Virus record (IMG/VR): IMGVR_UViG_3300033233_000058
Location: 1 to 46,826 of that record
Length of the DNA: 46,826 bases
Reading direction: 5' to 3' (one strand)
From: a virus
In this document: piece by piece, positions 31,250-38,942 of the stretch
How positions within the stretch are numbered: position 1 is the first letter of the stretch
Layout: each line of letters opens with the position of its first letter
Program-made: the position numbers and the translations under genes
Notes under the pieces: generated by a model
The model's database searches: none
What the model was told of the DNA's origin: nothing
Seen by the model: the letters and a program-made list of their open reading frames with translations, nothing else

Positions 31250-32326
31250 TTAGATAACCGTAGCTGTTAAAACGTCAAATGCTCTTTTAAGTCTTGGGCC
31301 GCCGTAAAATCCACCAAGAACATCTATGTATGGATTCCCCGGACGATCTTGGATATGTTCATCAACTAGGATGAATTTTCCAGGTGCAGGAGAATCAACC
31401 GAACCGTTGGCCAGAGATATTGTCATAACAACATCACCAACTTTATTCATGTCTGGAAGTTTACATTCGAAAAAGATTTTTCCATCTGGAATGAAAAAGA
31501 TACCGTCACTAATTGTTATAAGTCCGGTCGTAGCATCAATTGTTTCCGACTGATACCAACCTTTATAAACTTCAACTGGAGGCATACCAGGAATCAAGAA
31601 GCTCAACATTTCGTTGATATCATGCATCTTGTATGCATCAGATGCAAATCTTGACTGGATCAAAGATTGAACTGATGGGTTGTCAAGGATAACCCTTGCC
31701 GTGTTAGGGTTCATTATCATTTTGCTAATCTTGTATTTTCTGAAAGGAGCATAACCGCCCATGATCCAATTTCTCAAATCTTGAATAGGTGTTGATGCTG
31801 GATTAGCTGTAAAAATACCGCCAACTACTGTTCCCCATGGTGCTACTGGAGCAACGTCATGGTTCGCTGGTTTTCCAAAATCAACATCTTTTCCATCGTA
31901 ATTATATTTTCCTGTAAAAATTGCTTGCCAACGGAGAAGCTCCATTCTTGATTCAATCCTGTTATTGAGAACCAATGCGTTCTCGTTGAGGTGCTGTCGA
32001 ATGCCTCTTTTGGATTGATCATTAAGGCCCAATTCTCTCAATCGGAGAATATCAGCTTCGTTAAAACGGATGAACTCTTTGTATGCACCAGGTGCGTACT
32101 GTTGAGTTCTGAACTGCCTACGAGGTGCTGCCTGAGGATCTGAACCTAGCGTATGTTCTTTAATTAGACCGCCTCTGGCTTCCAAAACATCAACAAAAAC
32201 CGATGTTGATGGAATCTCAATCGAAGGCATATACTTTGCCCCGAGATATTCCGTTGGATCTGTTTCAATCTCACGGATGACCTCTTGTAAAACTCTTGTG
32301 TGCTCTTCTGCAAATACTCTCGACAT
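31250..32326 (-). CDS. Major capsid protein, lambda gpE-like
   Basis: A 358-residue HK97-fold protein with the gpE family features: TEYLGAKYMPSIEI near residue 25-38, DPQAAPRRQFRTQQY, KEFIRFNEADILRL, and an E-loop-like LNNRIESRMELLRWQAIF. The C-terminal half has a typical FILVDEHIQDRPGNPYIDV. It is followed by a strong terminator. An AGGAGGATATT site supports high translation. Confidence 0.9.
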   Translation of the reverse strand: MSRVFAEEHTRVLQEVIREIETDPTEYLGAKYMPSIEIPSTSVFVDVLEARGGLIKEHTLGSDPQAAPRRQFRTQQYAPGAYKEFIRFNEADILRLRELGLNDQSKRGIRQHLNENALVLNNRIESRMELLRWQAIFTGKYNYDGKDVDFGKPANHDVAPVAPWGTVVGGIFTANPASTPIQDLRNWIMGGYAPFRKYKISKMIMNPNTARVILDNPSVQSLIQSRFASDAYKMHDINEMLSFLIPGMPPVEVYKGWYQSETIDATTGLITISDGIFFIPDGKIFFECKLPDMNKVGDVVMTISLANGSVDSPAPGKFILVDEHIQDRPGNPYIDVLGGFYGGPRLKRAFDVLTATVI

Positions 32327-32339
32327 AATATCCTCCTAC

Positions 32340-32756
32340 TTAAAAGCTCAAAAGGTTCACGCCGTGTTCAACGGATGACTTTGCGCCAAGGTTAGTAATA
32401 GCTCCTGAATCCAAACCAATGAGAAGATCCTTAAAGAGGATACCGCCCTTGATTACGACACACTCGCTGCCATTATAGAATTCATCTGTAACAACTTTTT
32501 CCGAGAGAACACCAACTGCAACTTGAGATCCATCTGTGTTTCCACTTGCGTATGGTTTATAATGTCCGGCATCTGCACCTGTAGAAGCATAACCCATTAC
32601 GGTTCCAGCTTCCAGTGTAAGCAGTGTGCTCGGTGCTGCATTAATCGTTCTTCCACCGTCAAATTTAACGAGGTCTGAACGTTTTGCAATGACTTGTTTA
32701 AAATTCGCTCTAAAGTCTGCTGAGATAAAGAGCGCATCCCTAGCTTCTTGTGACAT
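32340..32756 (-). CDS. Head decoration protein, lambda gpD-like
   Basis: A 138-residue protein with the gpD family features: LTLEAGTVMGYAS near 47-60, GVLSEKVVTDEF and LIGLDSGAITNLGAK. gpD-type trimers fix the expanded capsid. It lies between the protease/scaffold gene and the capsid gene, as in lambda. The ribosome binding site AAAGGAGTGAACA is good. Confidence 0.85.
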   Translation of the reverse strand: MSQEARDALFISADFRANFKQVIAKRSDLVKFDGGRTINAAPSTLLTLEAGTVMGYASTGADAGHYKPYASGNTDGSQVAVGVLSEKVVTDEFYNGSECVVIKGGILFKDLLIGLDSGAITNLGAKSSVEHGVNLLSF

Positions 32757-32778
32757 TGTTCACTCCTTTATATAAGGC

Positions 32779-33720
32779 CTACGCCTTTGGTTTATCTTCT
32801 TCTTTTTCGCTGGAAACTTGTGCTTCCAACTCTTTTTTAATTTTTTCTTCTTCGCTAACATCTGCTTCAAGCTGGTGTCCTTCTTCTTTTTCAACTGTCA
32901 TGAGTTCATCAACCATTCCAGCTATTCTTGCCATCTGAGTGTTTAGTTCATCAACTTGTTTTTGTAGCTCTTCATTAGACTTTTTATAGTCTTCTGATTT
33001 AACATCTCCCATCTCCATATGTTTTTCGCCATGACATCCTAATTTTTTAGCATGTTCTTCCATGGAAAGGTGATGTGCTTCCATAACTTTGTGATGCTCT
33101 TTTGCAGCATCATGTTCGCCAGCTTCAAGATGTGATTTCATCTTTGCAAGATGTTCTTTATGTATAGCAAGATGGCCTAAATGTGTTTTAATATGTTCTT
33201 CTAACCCACCTTCTTTAGGAGAAGCATGTTGTTCTCCAACTTTATCAGATGCCATCTGATGACCAAAACCATGATCTTTATTCTGTTCTTCTTCTTCTCC
33301 TGCCTCAAGTTTTTTTCCTGAAGCTCTGGCCATATCTTTTTTGATTTCTGATTTCAATCTTTTGATATCAGTTTTTTTCATTCCATTGACCATATCCATT
33401 ACTGGAGTTGCATCAGAAGATCCCATCTGTCCTGCCATAATCTTTGGTTCCATTGCTTCAAATGTCGAAAGAACTGTATTGAGTGATTCTTCAGTTAGTG
33501 CTGAAAGTTTTTTTATATCAATCTTTTTAAATTCAGCAGGAGTCAGTTTTGCTGATCTAACAAGACCTGTAAGCCTTGAAGTGATTTCGCCTTGCTTTTT
33601 TGTTAGTTTTAAAGTTGCATTTGCTTCTGAAACTTTTCCAACCAATTTAGAAATAGATTCTTTGACCGAAGAAAGCTTTGCCATCTTCGATTTGTGCGCA
33701 TTCAGTTTTTTCTGTGACAT
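32779..33720 (-). CDS. Nested scaffold protein (internal start of the protease gene)
   Basis: An in-frame ATG at 33720 (MSQKKLNAHKSKMAKL) is preceded by AATAAGGGAGATAAAATC, a good ribosome binding site. It would give a 313-residue helical, acidic protein. The second half has an unusual His-rich coiled-coil region (about 33000-33250, with HLGHLAIHKEHLAKM) and a Glu/Lys-rich C-terminus. Mu gpI/gpZ and lambda C/Nu3 do the same: the C-terminal half of the protease is also made alone as scaffold. Confidence 0.7.
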   Translation of the reverse strand: MSQKKLNAHKSKMAKLSSVKESISKLVGKVSEANATLKLTKKQGEITSRLTGLVRSAKLTPAEFKKIDIKKLSALTEESLNTVLSTFEAMEPKIMAGQMGSSDATPVMDMVNGMKKTDIKRLKSEIKKDMARASGKKLEAGEEEEQNKDHGFGHQMASDKVGEQHASPKEGGLEEHIKTHLGHLAIHKEHLAKMKSHLEAGEHDAAKEHHKVMEAHHLSMEEHAKKLGCHGEKHMEMGDVKSEDYKKSNEELQKQVDELNTQMARIAGMVDELMTVEKEEGHQLEADVSEEEKIKKELEAQVSSEKEEDKPKA

Positions 33721-34296
33721 GATTTTATCTCCCTTATTAATTTTATTTTTAGACAGAAGCATTGCTCCAGGTGCCGCGGGAGTTATCACCGTGCTTACCT
33801 CGCTCAACGTATCTGTTGATTCATCAATACCAATACTGAGATGATATATTCTTCCATCTTTTACTTTTTTGACATTATCTTCGCCCAGGAATGTTATGTC
33901 TGCCATCGCGCAGGCCACATTCTCTCCAACACCTGGAACATTTCGTTTTTCAAATCTCAAAGCGGAAGCAAGTCTTCCACTAATTCTATTATTTGAATCA
34001 TTTTCATGCTGATCGAGAATTGGAGGGAACGCGCCCGAAGGCATCTTGTCAACTCCCCCATATCCTTCAGCAAGTTTTGTTAATTTTTCATTTTGATTTT
34101 TAACGATGTTTTTGATTCTCTCTTCATCAAAAGAAATCTCACCGTCACCAGATAGAAATGTGACCTTATCACCATTAGGGCCTGAATGAACCAAAATCGC
34201 AGGCCTAACAATCTTATCATTTGAATCATCTTGATTCACCTTCTGATCAGATATCTGTCCTGTTGGTTGTGCCAGTCTTTTCAAAATTATCTCCAC
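32779..34296 (-). CDS. Prohead protease-scaffold fusion, Mu gpI-like
   Basis: A 505-residue protein. Residues ~25-175 carry a Mu I-like protease domain: AILVHSGPNGDKVTF near 33-47, HENDSNNRISGRLAS (93-107) and SIGIDESTDTLS. The remaining part is scaffold-like. The start is GTG at 34296, inside the end of the upstream gene; a TTG at 34284 with GGAGATAATT before it is possible. It is expected to cleave itself and the scaffold while the capsid matures. The nested start at 33720 makes free scaffold. Confidence 0.8.
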   Translation of the reverse strand: MEIILKRLAQPTGQISDQKVNQDDSNDKIVRPAILVHSGPNGDKVTFLSGDGEISFDEERIKNIVKNQNEKLTKLAEGYGGVDKMPSGAFPPILDQHENDSNNRISGRLASALRFEKRNVPGVGENVACAMADITFLGEDNVKKVKDGRIYHLSIGIDESTDTLSEVSTVITPAAPGAMLLSKNKINKGDKIMSQKKLNAHKSKMAKLSSVKESISKLVGKVSEANATLKLTKKQGEITSRLTGLVRSAKLTPAEFKKIDIKKLSALTEESLNTVLSTFEAMEPKIMAGQMGSSDATPVMDMVNGMKKTDIKRLKSEIKKDMARASGKKLEAGEEEEQNKDHGFGHQMASDKVGEQHASPKEGGLEEHIKTHLGHLAIHKEHLAKMKSHLEAGEHDAAKEHHKVMEAHHLSMEEHAKKLGCHGEKHMEMGDVKSEDYKKSNEELQKQVDELNTQMARIAGMVDELMTVEKEEGHQLEADVSEEEKIKKELEAQVSSEKEEDKPKA

Positions 34297-35135
34297 TTCG
34301 GATCAAGCGGTTTTATTTTTCCTCTATTCTTTGCCGGATCTCTTGAAGTCTCTTTTAATAGTTTAACATTCTCGGGCGTGTTGGCAAGAGCAATTAAATG
34401 ACTCCTGCAATTGTAGTGCAGCGCAGGAGTGTTGTAACTCAAACTGTCATGACCAACATGATCTTGAGTATAAATCATTCCGTGCCTTGATCTACAAATA
34501 TCAGTTCGAGATGAATCTCTTACTGAATCGAACATAAAACCTATTATTTCTGGATCGTCTTTAAAATATTTAACCTGAGTTTTTTCGAAATAGTTTGTTG
34601 TCTCGGTTCTAAATATTGTTTCAACTCTTGGTTTCGTAGCTCCCCAAACTTCTCGCATCTGTTTTTTTGCATCAGCAGGAGACATCTGGCCATCACGAAT
34701 CAACGGAAGAAGCTCGTTGAATCTTTTATTTAGTTTTCTTAGATATCCTTTTAGAAGTTTTTCGGTCAACTTTCTGGATCTCTTCATCATAGCTTGCCAA
34801 TATCTTTTGTTTTTAAAAATATCATCAATGCTCTTTATGTTCTTTGTAATTCCTGTAGGCCCCTTGGCCAGACGTTTTTTACCCTTCTGTGATTCCTTCT
34901 CGTCATCGCATGACTCAACTGCATTTTCTACAACACTTCGATAAAATCTTTCTGAAATATTATATAGACTGTTAATTACAGGAGGTGTATGGCCGTTAGA
35001 ATCAACTATGTGATCTGCCAAACTCTCCATGACAACTTCCATATCGGAAACTACACGATGAACCACTTTGGATTTTCGTTGATACTTTCTGTCAATCTGT
35101 TTTTTTCGCCATGGTGGAATTTTGAATGGAATCAT
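34287..35135 (-). CDS. Minor head protein, Mu F-like
   Basis: A 282-residue protein with the Mu F family features in the C-terminal half: FRTETTNYFEKTQVKYF, DSSRTDICRSRHGMIY and YNTPALHYNCRSHLI. Mu F-type proteins join the portal to the prohead interior and take part in head assembly. The N-terminal half is basic and coiled-coil-like. It overlaps its upstream neighbour as ATGA. Confidence 0.85.
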   Translation of the reverse strand: MIPFKIPPWRKKQIDRKYQRKSKVVHRVVSDMEVVMESLADHIVDSNGHTPPVINSLYNISERFYRSVVENAVESCDDEKESQKGKKRLAKGPTGITKNIKSIDDIFKNKRYWQAMMKRSRKLTEKLLKGYLRKLNKRFNELLPLIRDGQMSPADAKKQMREVWGATKPRVETIFRTETTNYFEKTQVKYFKDDPEIIGFMFDSVRDSSRTDICRSRHGMIYTQDHVGHDSLSYNTPALHYNCRSHLIALANTPENVKLLKETSRDPAKNRGKIKPLDPKWR

Positions 35136-35329
35136 TTTTCCTCATAAAGAATAGTGTTTTTATATTTGTGATAACCATTCAAACATACCTCTATACTTCC
35201 AGCCTCTATATTAAAAGGATTTTTGAGCATAAGCTTTGATGGATAATATAATTCACCTTTATTATTCTGCAATAAGTCAGCGGGCATCATTCCTATGTTC
35301 CCATCTTTAAATTTTATCAGATATCTCAT
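35132..35329 (-). CDS. Hypothetical 65-residue protein between portal and Mu F
   Basis: A small beta-rich protein (MRYLIKFKDGNIGMMPAD) linked to both neighbours by ATGA overlaps. It has a KDGNIGMMPAD start and no known domain. Position suggests a small head-related or regulatory role. The support is the double overlap and coding character. Confidence 0.6.
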   Translation of the reverse strand: MRYLIKFKDGNIGMMPADLLQNNKGELYYPSKLMLKNPFNIEAGSIEVCLNGYHKYKNTILYEEK

Positions 35330-37959
35330 ACTCTATAATTTGGTGGAAGTTTATCTTCCTGATCTTCTGGAATATTTTTTTCTACTGATGGGGCACTGGC
35401 ATCATTGGGATCTGTGGAATTTTCTTCACCGAATCCCTGTATGGCCTGAGTTTTTTTCATTCCCATTTTTTCTCTGACGTGATCCAAATCAATCTGGCTA
35501 TCTGGAGACATATATCCTGTTTCTGTAAGACCTCTGTAAATGTTAGTAAGCTTCTCCATTATTTCTGGATCATACTCTTCTAGAACAAACTCTCCGAATC
35601 CGTGTTTTTCCCAAACGTGTTTTGGGAAATTGTATGAAACAACTTTAGAAATAAACTGATCAAGTAGCTCTTGCTTGTATGTTTTTAATTTACCATCTAT
35701 AAGACTATTAAATATTTTGTGGTGCTCTTGTCCTAACGCGTATGATCCGACTCCATCTCCCGAACTCATGGCCAGAGGTGGAATCAAAAGTGACCTCATT
35801 TCTGCACCATTAAAATAATCAATGGCCTCTTTAAAAATATTCATGTCACCTTGGACTTGAACAGCTTCTATATCGTATGTCTCACCTTTTCTTCCAGGGA
35901 AAACTATGAATGAAGAGTTATGAATAGTCTTCATAGTTTCTGCCATTGCAACATCGGCACGTCCTAAACCTTCTTCGGTTCTACCGTCTCCATTCTGCAT
36001 TGTTCGAACTGTATCGTTAGGAGCAGCATAGCCTACAATTAGAGGTGTTCCTTTTCTATCCGCTGCCACAACCCACATTTTTAGGAATGCATCTTTTAAC
36101 ACCCAATTTTTATAAGCACGACGTAAAATACTATTATGAGTTGGTATCAATGATTTTCCTGCTAAAAACAAATGGCTAGGAGAATTGACTTCAATACAAA
36201 CAGTTTCTCCCTTAGGCCTTTTTTCTATATTTCTAATATAATGATATGCCTTGTGATTTTTATCATTTATCAAAAGTCTTTCTGCCTTCCTCTTTAATTT
36301 AAAAGCTTTTAATTTGTATGGAGTAAATCGAACAGTCCAAGTATCTTTTAATCTTCTATCTCCCCAATATCTCTTTTTTTCTTTCACTGTGCAATAATTT
36401 CCCAATGATCTTATTAAAAAAGAAACTCCATCAACTAAATTTTTATTTGTGTTTACAAATTCTGCATTTCCACCTTTTCCCACATATCCATCTTTCCATT
36501 TGTAACCACTAGGGGTTATATATCCATCTGAATCCATTAAACCTTGAAGTAATTCTGTTCTTTGATCTTCTGATGCCAGAAGATATTCTTCTGGAATATG
36601 CTTATTATTTATAAGACCTAAAATTCTTAATTGTTTTTGATAATTTGACAATATACCAAAATATCTACCCTTGTTATCCTTGGAACCGTTCTGTCTAGTT
36701 TCCGTTGTTTCATACCCACTATTATTTAACTCTTTTTTTAATTCTTCAACATCATCCATATGTGTGGATATTCTAGCTCCTGAACTGTTTCCATCTCCTA
36801 ACCATTGGCCTAAAAGATATGGAGGTATTAATAATCCTCTTTTTGGAAGTTTTAAATTATCAGACAACTTTATAGCTAGAACTTCATTAACCTTTTTATC
36901 TAAAGATATCATATGATTATATATTTCTTTAGTAGTTAAAAGTTTTCCTTTGCGTTTTTTTTGTCTTTCATAACTTGTTTTTGTTACCGGCCATTGGTGA
37001 TTTTCATCTGCATCAATATAACTTCCATCAGAAAAATGAACTCTATAAATATCTCTGTTTTTCCATATTTCAGATTTTCCGGTTATTTGACATAATTTTC
37101 CATTATCATCAAAAACATAATCATTTATGGTTAAATTTCCCATTGTTGACCAACCATTTAATGTCAACATTGGAGTATCAAGAGACAAAGCACGGCCATA
37201 AGCATTACCAAACTTGCCAGTAGAACTAGATCGCAAGTGTATAACTTTGTCTTTAGGTATTTTGACCGTGAGGTATGTGAGGTCGGCAGCGATACGCACA
37301 GGATAAGGATAATCACCAATAGAAGCAAAAAGATCTGGTCGAAATCCGTCAAGATCACCGTTGGAGATTCCGTACATATAAGAGTTGAAAAAGGTATTGT
37401 GAAAACGTTGATATTGATAAACTCCATCAGGTAATACCTCTCCATGTCTATTAACTGCAAAAACAACAGTCAGTGGTGGATAAGTTACAAGTTTTTGAGG
37501 AACGAATGCAGGAGCACCGTCAAAATTACTTTTATATGTCCAAACTTGTTCAGTCACAGAAAACCCAGACCATTCCGCCGAAAGCATCTCATCTAAATTT
37601 TCGTGCCAAGATCCTTCCATCTGCATTAATGCCCTTCGGACGAATTTTTGAACTTCAGGAACCTCATGCTTATAATCACCAAACCTGGCAATCATAGCGA
37701 GATTTAAAAAATCAATTCCCGCTCCAATTGTCTCATCTGTATCTAGCATCCGTTTATAAGTTTCGACCGAAACCGTGGATGGGTTAGCTATAAATCTAGA
37801 TAGTGATCCATATAGTTGAGGAACTGTGGTTCCCTCTTGAACTTGTTCGGTTTGAAGCCTTGTAAGCTCATCGTATCTATTTCTAAGTTCTTCTTTTATG
37901 TTAGGAGGAACGTCATCGATCCAATCCAATAGAGATCCACTTCCTTTTATAGCACCCAT
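35326..37959 (-). CDS. Portal protein (Mu gp29-like, DUF935 type) interrupted by an intein
   Basis: The ATG at 37959 has AAGGA six bases before it; an ATG at 37965 is too close to the site. The N-terminal extein (residues 1-256) and C-terminal extein (610 on) together fit a DUF935 portal: NPSTVSVETYKRMLDTDETIG near 60-80 and AYGRSILRRAYKNWVLKDAF across the splice. The intein covers residues 257-609. The mature portal would have 524 residues and form the dodecameric DNA channel at one capsid vertex. The C-terminal ~40 residues are Asp/Glu/Pro-rich. It must be spliced to work. Confidence 0.85.
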   Translation of the reverse strand: MGAIKGSGSLLDWIDDVPPNIKEELRNRYDELTRLQTEQVQEGTTVPQLYGSLSRFIANPSTVSVETYKRMLDTDETIGAGIDFLNLAMIARFGDYKHEVPEVQKFVRRALMQMEGSWHENLDEMLSAEWSGFSVTEQVWTYKSNFDGAPAFVPQKLVTYPPLTVVFAVNRHGEVLPDGVYQYQRFHNTFFNSYMYGISNGDLDGFRPDLFASIGDYPYPVRIAADLTYLTVKIPKDKVIHLRSSSTGKFGNAYGRALSLDTPMLTLNGWSTMGNLTINDYVFDDNGKLCQITGKSEIWKNRDIYRVHFSDGSYIDADENHQWPVTKTSYERQKKRKGKLLTTKEIYNHMISLDKKVNEVLAIKLSDNLKLPKRGLLIPPYLLGQWLGDGNSSGARISTHMDDVEELKKELNNSGYETTETRQNGSKDNKGRYFGILSNYQKQLRILGLINNKHIPEEYLLASEDQRTELLQGLMDSDGYITPSGYKWKDGYVGKGGNAEFVNTNKNLVDGVSFLIRSLGNYCTVKEKKRYWGDRRLKDTWTVRFTPYKLKAFKLKRKAERLLINDKNHKAYHYIRNIEKRPKGETVCIEVNSPSHLFLAGKSLIPTHNSILRRAYKNWVLKDAFLKMWVVAADRKGTPLIVGYAAPNDTVRTMQNGDGRTEEGLGRADVAMAETMKTIHNSSFIVFPGRKGETYDIEAVQVQGDMNIFKEAIDYFNGAEMRSLLIPPLAMSSGDGVGSYALGQEHHKIFNSLIDGKLKTYKQELLDQFISKVVSYNFPKHVWEKHGFGEFVLEEYDPEIMEKLTNIYRGLTETGYMSPDSQIDLDHVREKMGMKKTQAIQGFGEENSTDPNDASAPSVEKNIPEDQEDKLPPNYRV
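36133..37191 (-). mobile_element. Intein with LAGLIDADG endonuclease inside the portal gene
   Basis: A 353-residue in-frame insertion. It begins with A-L-S-L-D-T-P (Ala first residue) and contains the N-terminal splicing block GWSTMGNLTIND, block B VHFSDGSYIDADENHQW, then two LAGLIDADG-like motifs (YLLGQWLGDGN and LLQGLMDSDGY), and ends SPSHLFLAGKSLIPTHN before Ser. Ala as first residue and final Asn with Ser as +1 fit class 2 or 3-type splicing, in which the N-terminal junction is attacked directly. The LAGLIDADG motifs indicate a homing endonuclease that could still cut intein-free portal genes. The insertion lies at a conserved YGR-S motif. Confidence 0.88.
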
Positions 37960-37968
37960 CACCATTCC

Positions 37969-38490
37969 TTAATAAAGATCATTCCAAGCTGTCCCGTTAT
38001 AGCCTTGATGCTTAGAAGTTGTTGTATTGTAAATTAACATCCCAACCGCTGAATCTGTAGCAATCGCATCACGCTGAGTTGATGTTAATGCTGGAGGAAA
38101 AAATGCTGCACTAACTGACAGTGTTGTTACCACTCCGATGCTAGATGAAACAAACTGACTTGCGAATGGTGCTGGTGTTCTTGAAACAGGATCTATTGAA
38201 ACTAACCCAAAAACAGGAACCACTGATCCAGATGCAAGAGTATATGTTCCAACATCTTCAAGTCCTGTAACTGAAGAATAGCTAGGAGTTGCATAATAAC
38301 TTGGATTCAAATTTGTAACTCCAGAAGAATCAGGAAGAACTACTCCCAACATCGGAACTCGTTTTGATCCATCTTGAACGAATGAAAAACCGTAATGGTT
38401 AATTGATGGACTTTTCTTTGCGGAGTCAACCGATATGGTTGCAAACGCGAAAGTGGAAAACAAAAAAACTAACAGCACTAAAAATTTCAT
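37969..38490 (-). CDS. Small secreted fibre-like protein with Sec signal peptide
   Basis: A 173-residue protein with signal MKFLVLLVFLFSTFAFA (cleavage likely after AFA). The C-terminal motif SAVGMLIYNTTTSKHQGYNG then W-x-D-L-Y is the typical ending of many phage tail-fibre-like proteins. It lies between the portal gene and a small structural gene rather than with the tail genes. The ribosome binding site AAGGAGTTGTAAG is good. It may be exported and later join the virion or host surface. Confidence 0.65.
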   Translation of the reverse strand: MKFLVLLVFLFSTFAFATISVDSAKKSPSINHYGFSFVQDGSKRVPMLGVVLPDSSGVTNLNPSYYATPSYSSVTGLEDVGTYTLASGSVVPVFGLVSIDPVSRTPAPFASQFVSSSIGVVTTLSVSAAFFPPALTSTQRDAIATDSAVGMLIYNTTTSKHQGYNGTAWNDLY

Positions 38491-38501
38491 CTTACAACTC
38501 C

Positions 38502-38933
38502 TTATGGTAAGTTTAAACTTATTGGTTTGGATGGGAAATCCCGCTCCATAATGTCTATTTCTTCATATAAATAATATGATTCCTTCTTTCCACTTTGTCT
38601 AGTTATCTCTGCTCTAACTGTTAACGCCTGGCCAGACAAAAATGTCTTCGTTCCCATCTCCGGTGACGTGTTGGGAACAGCAGGAATATCTCCGGCAATA
38701 TTGACGTTAAATTCTGATGCAGGATAAGATCCAATAACAACTCCAGCGTATCCTATCAAATCAATACTTCCATCTTGAAGAGGATAAAAGAATTTTACCG
38801 TGTCAACTGAGGTTACTAGGACTGGTGCCCTGGAGAGTTCGGCATCATAAGCAACATCCTTCATGATCTGATGTTTCAATACTACATCATCACCCTTAAT
38901 TATACTTTGAACCCTTGCTGATTGTACTGTCAT
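38502..38933 (-). CDS. Hypothetical beta-rich structural protein
   Basis: A 143-residue protein without signal peptide, with MTVQSARVQSIIKGDDVVL, DTVKFFYPLQDGSIDLIG and LTVRAEITRQSGKKESYYL. This layout, short strand-rich N-terminal domain with I-x-x-G-D motif, resembles the baseplate-upper-protein (BppU) N-domain of siphophages, but only loosely. Flanked on both sides by signal-bearing fibre-like genes, it may be their anchor or partner. Confidence 0.55.
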   Translation of the reverse strand: MTVQSARVQSIIKGDDVVLKHQIMKDVAYDAELSRAPVLVTSVDTVKFFYPLQDGSIDLIGYAGVVIGSYPASEFNVNIAGDIPAVPNTSPEMGTKTFLSGQALTVRAEITRQSGKKESYYLYEEIDIMERDFPSKPISLNLP

Positions 38934-38942
38934 TGTATTCTC

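Noticed and set aside
33341-33844. 167-residue plus-strand frame
   Set aside because: Fully antisense to the scaffold part of the protease gene; its hydrophobic look reflects the complementary charged codons.
34284-34296. TTG at 34284 as the sole start of the protease gene
   Set aside because: Possible because of GGAG before it, but GTG at 34296 fits equally; not resolved, so the longer form is listed.
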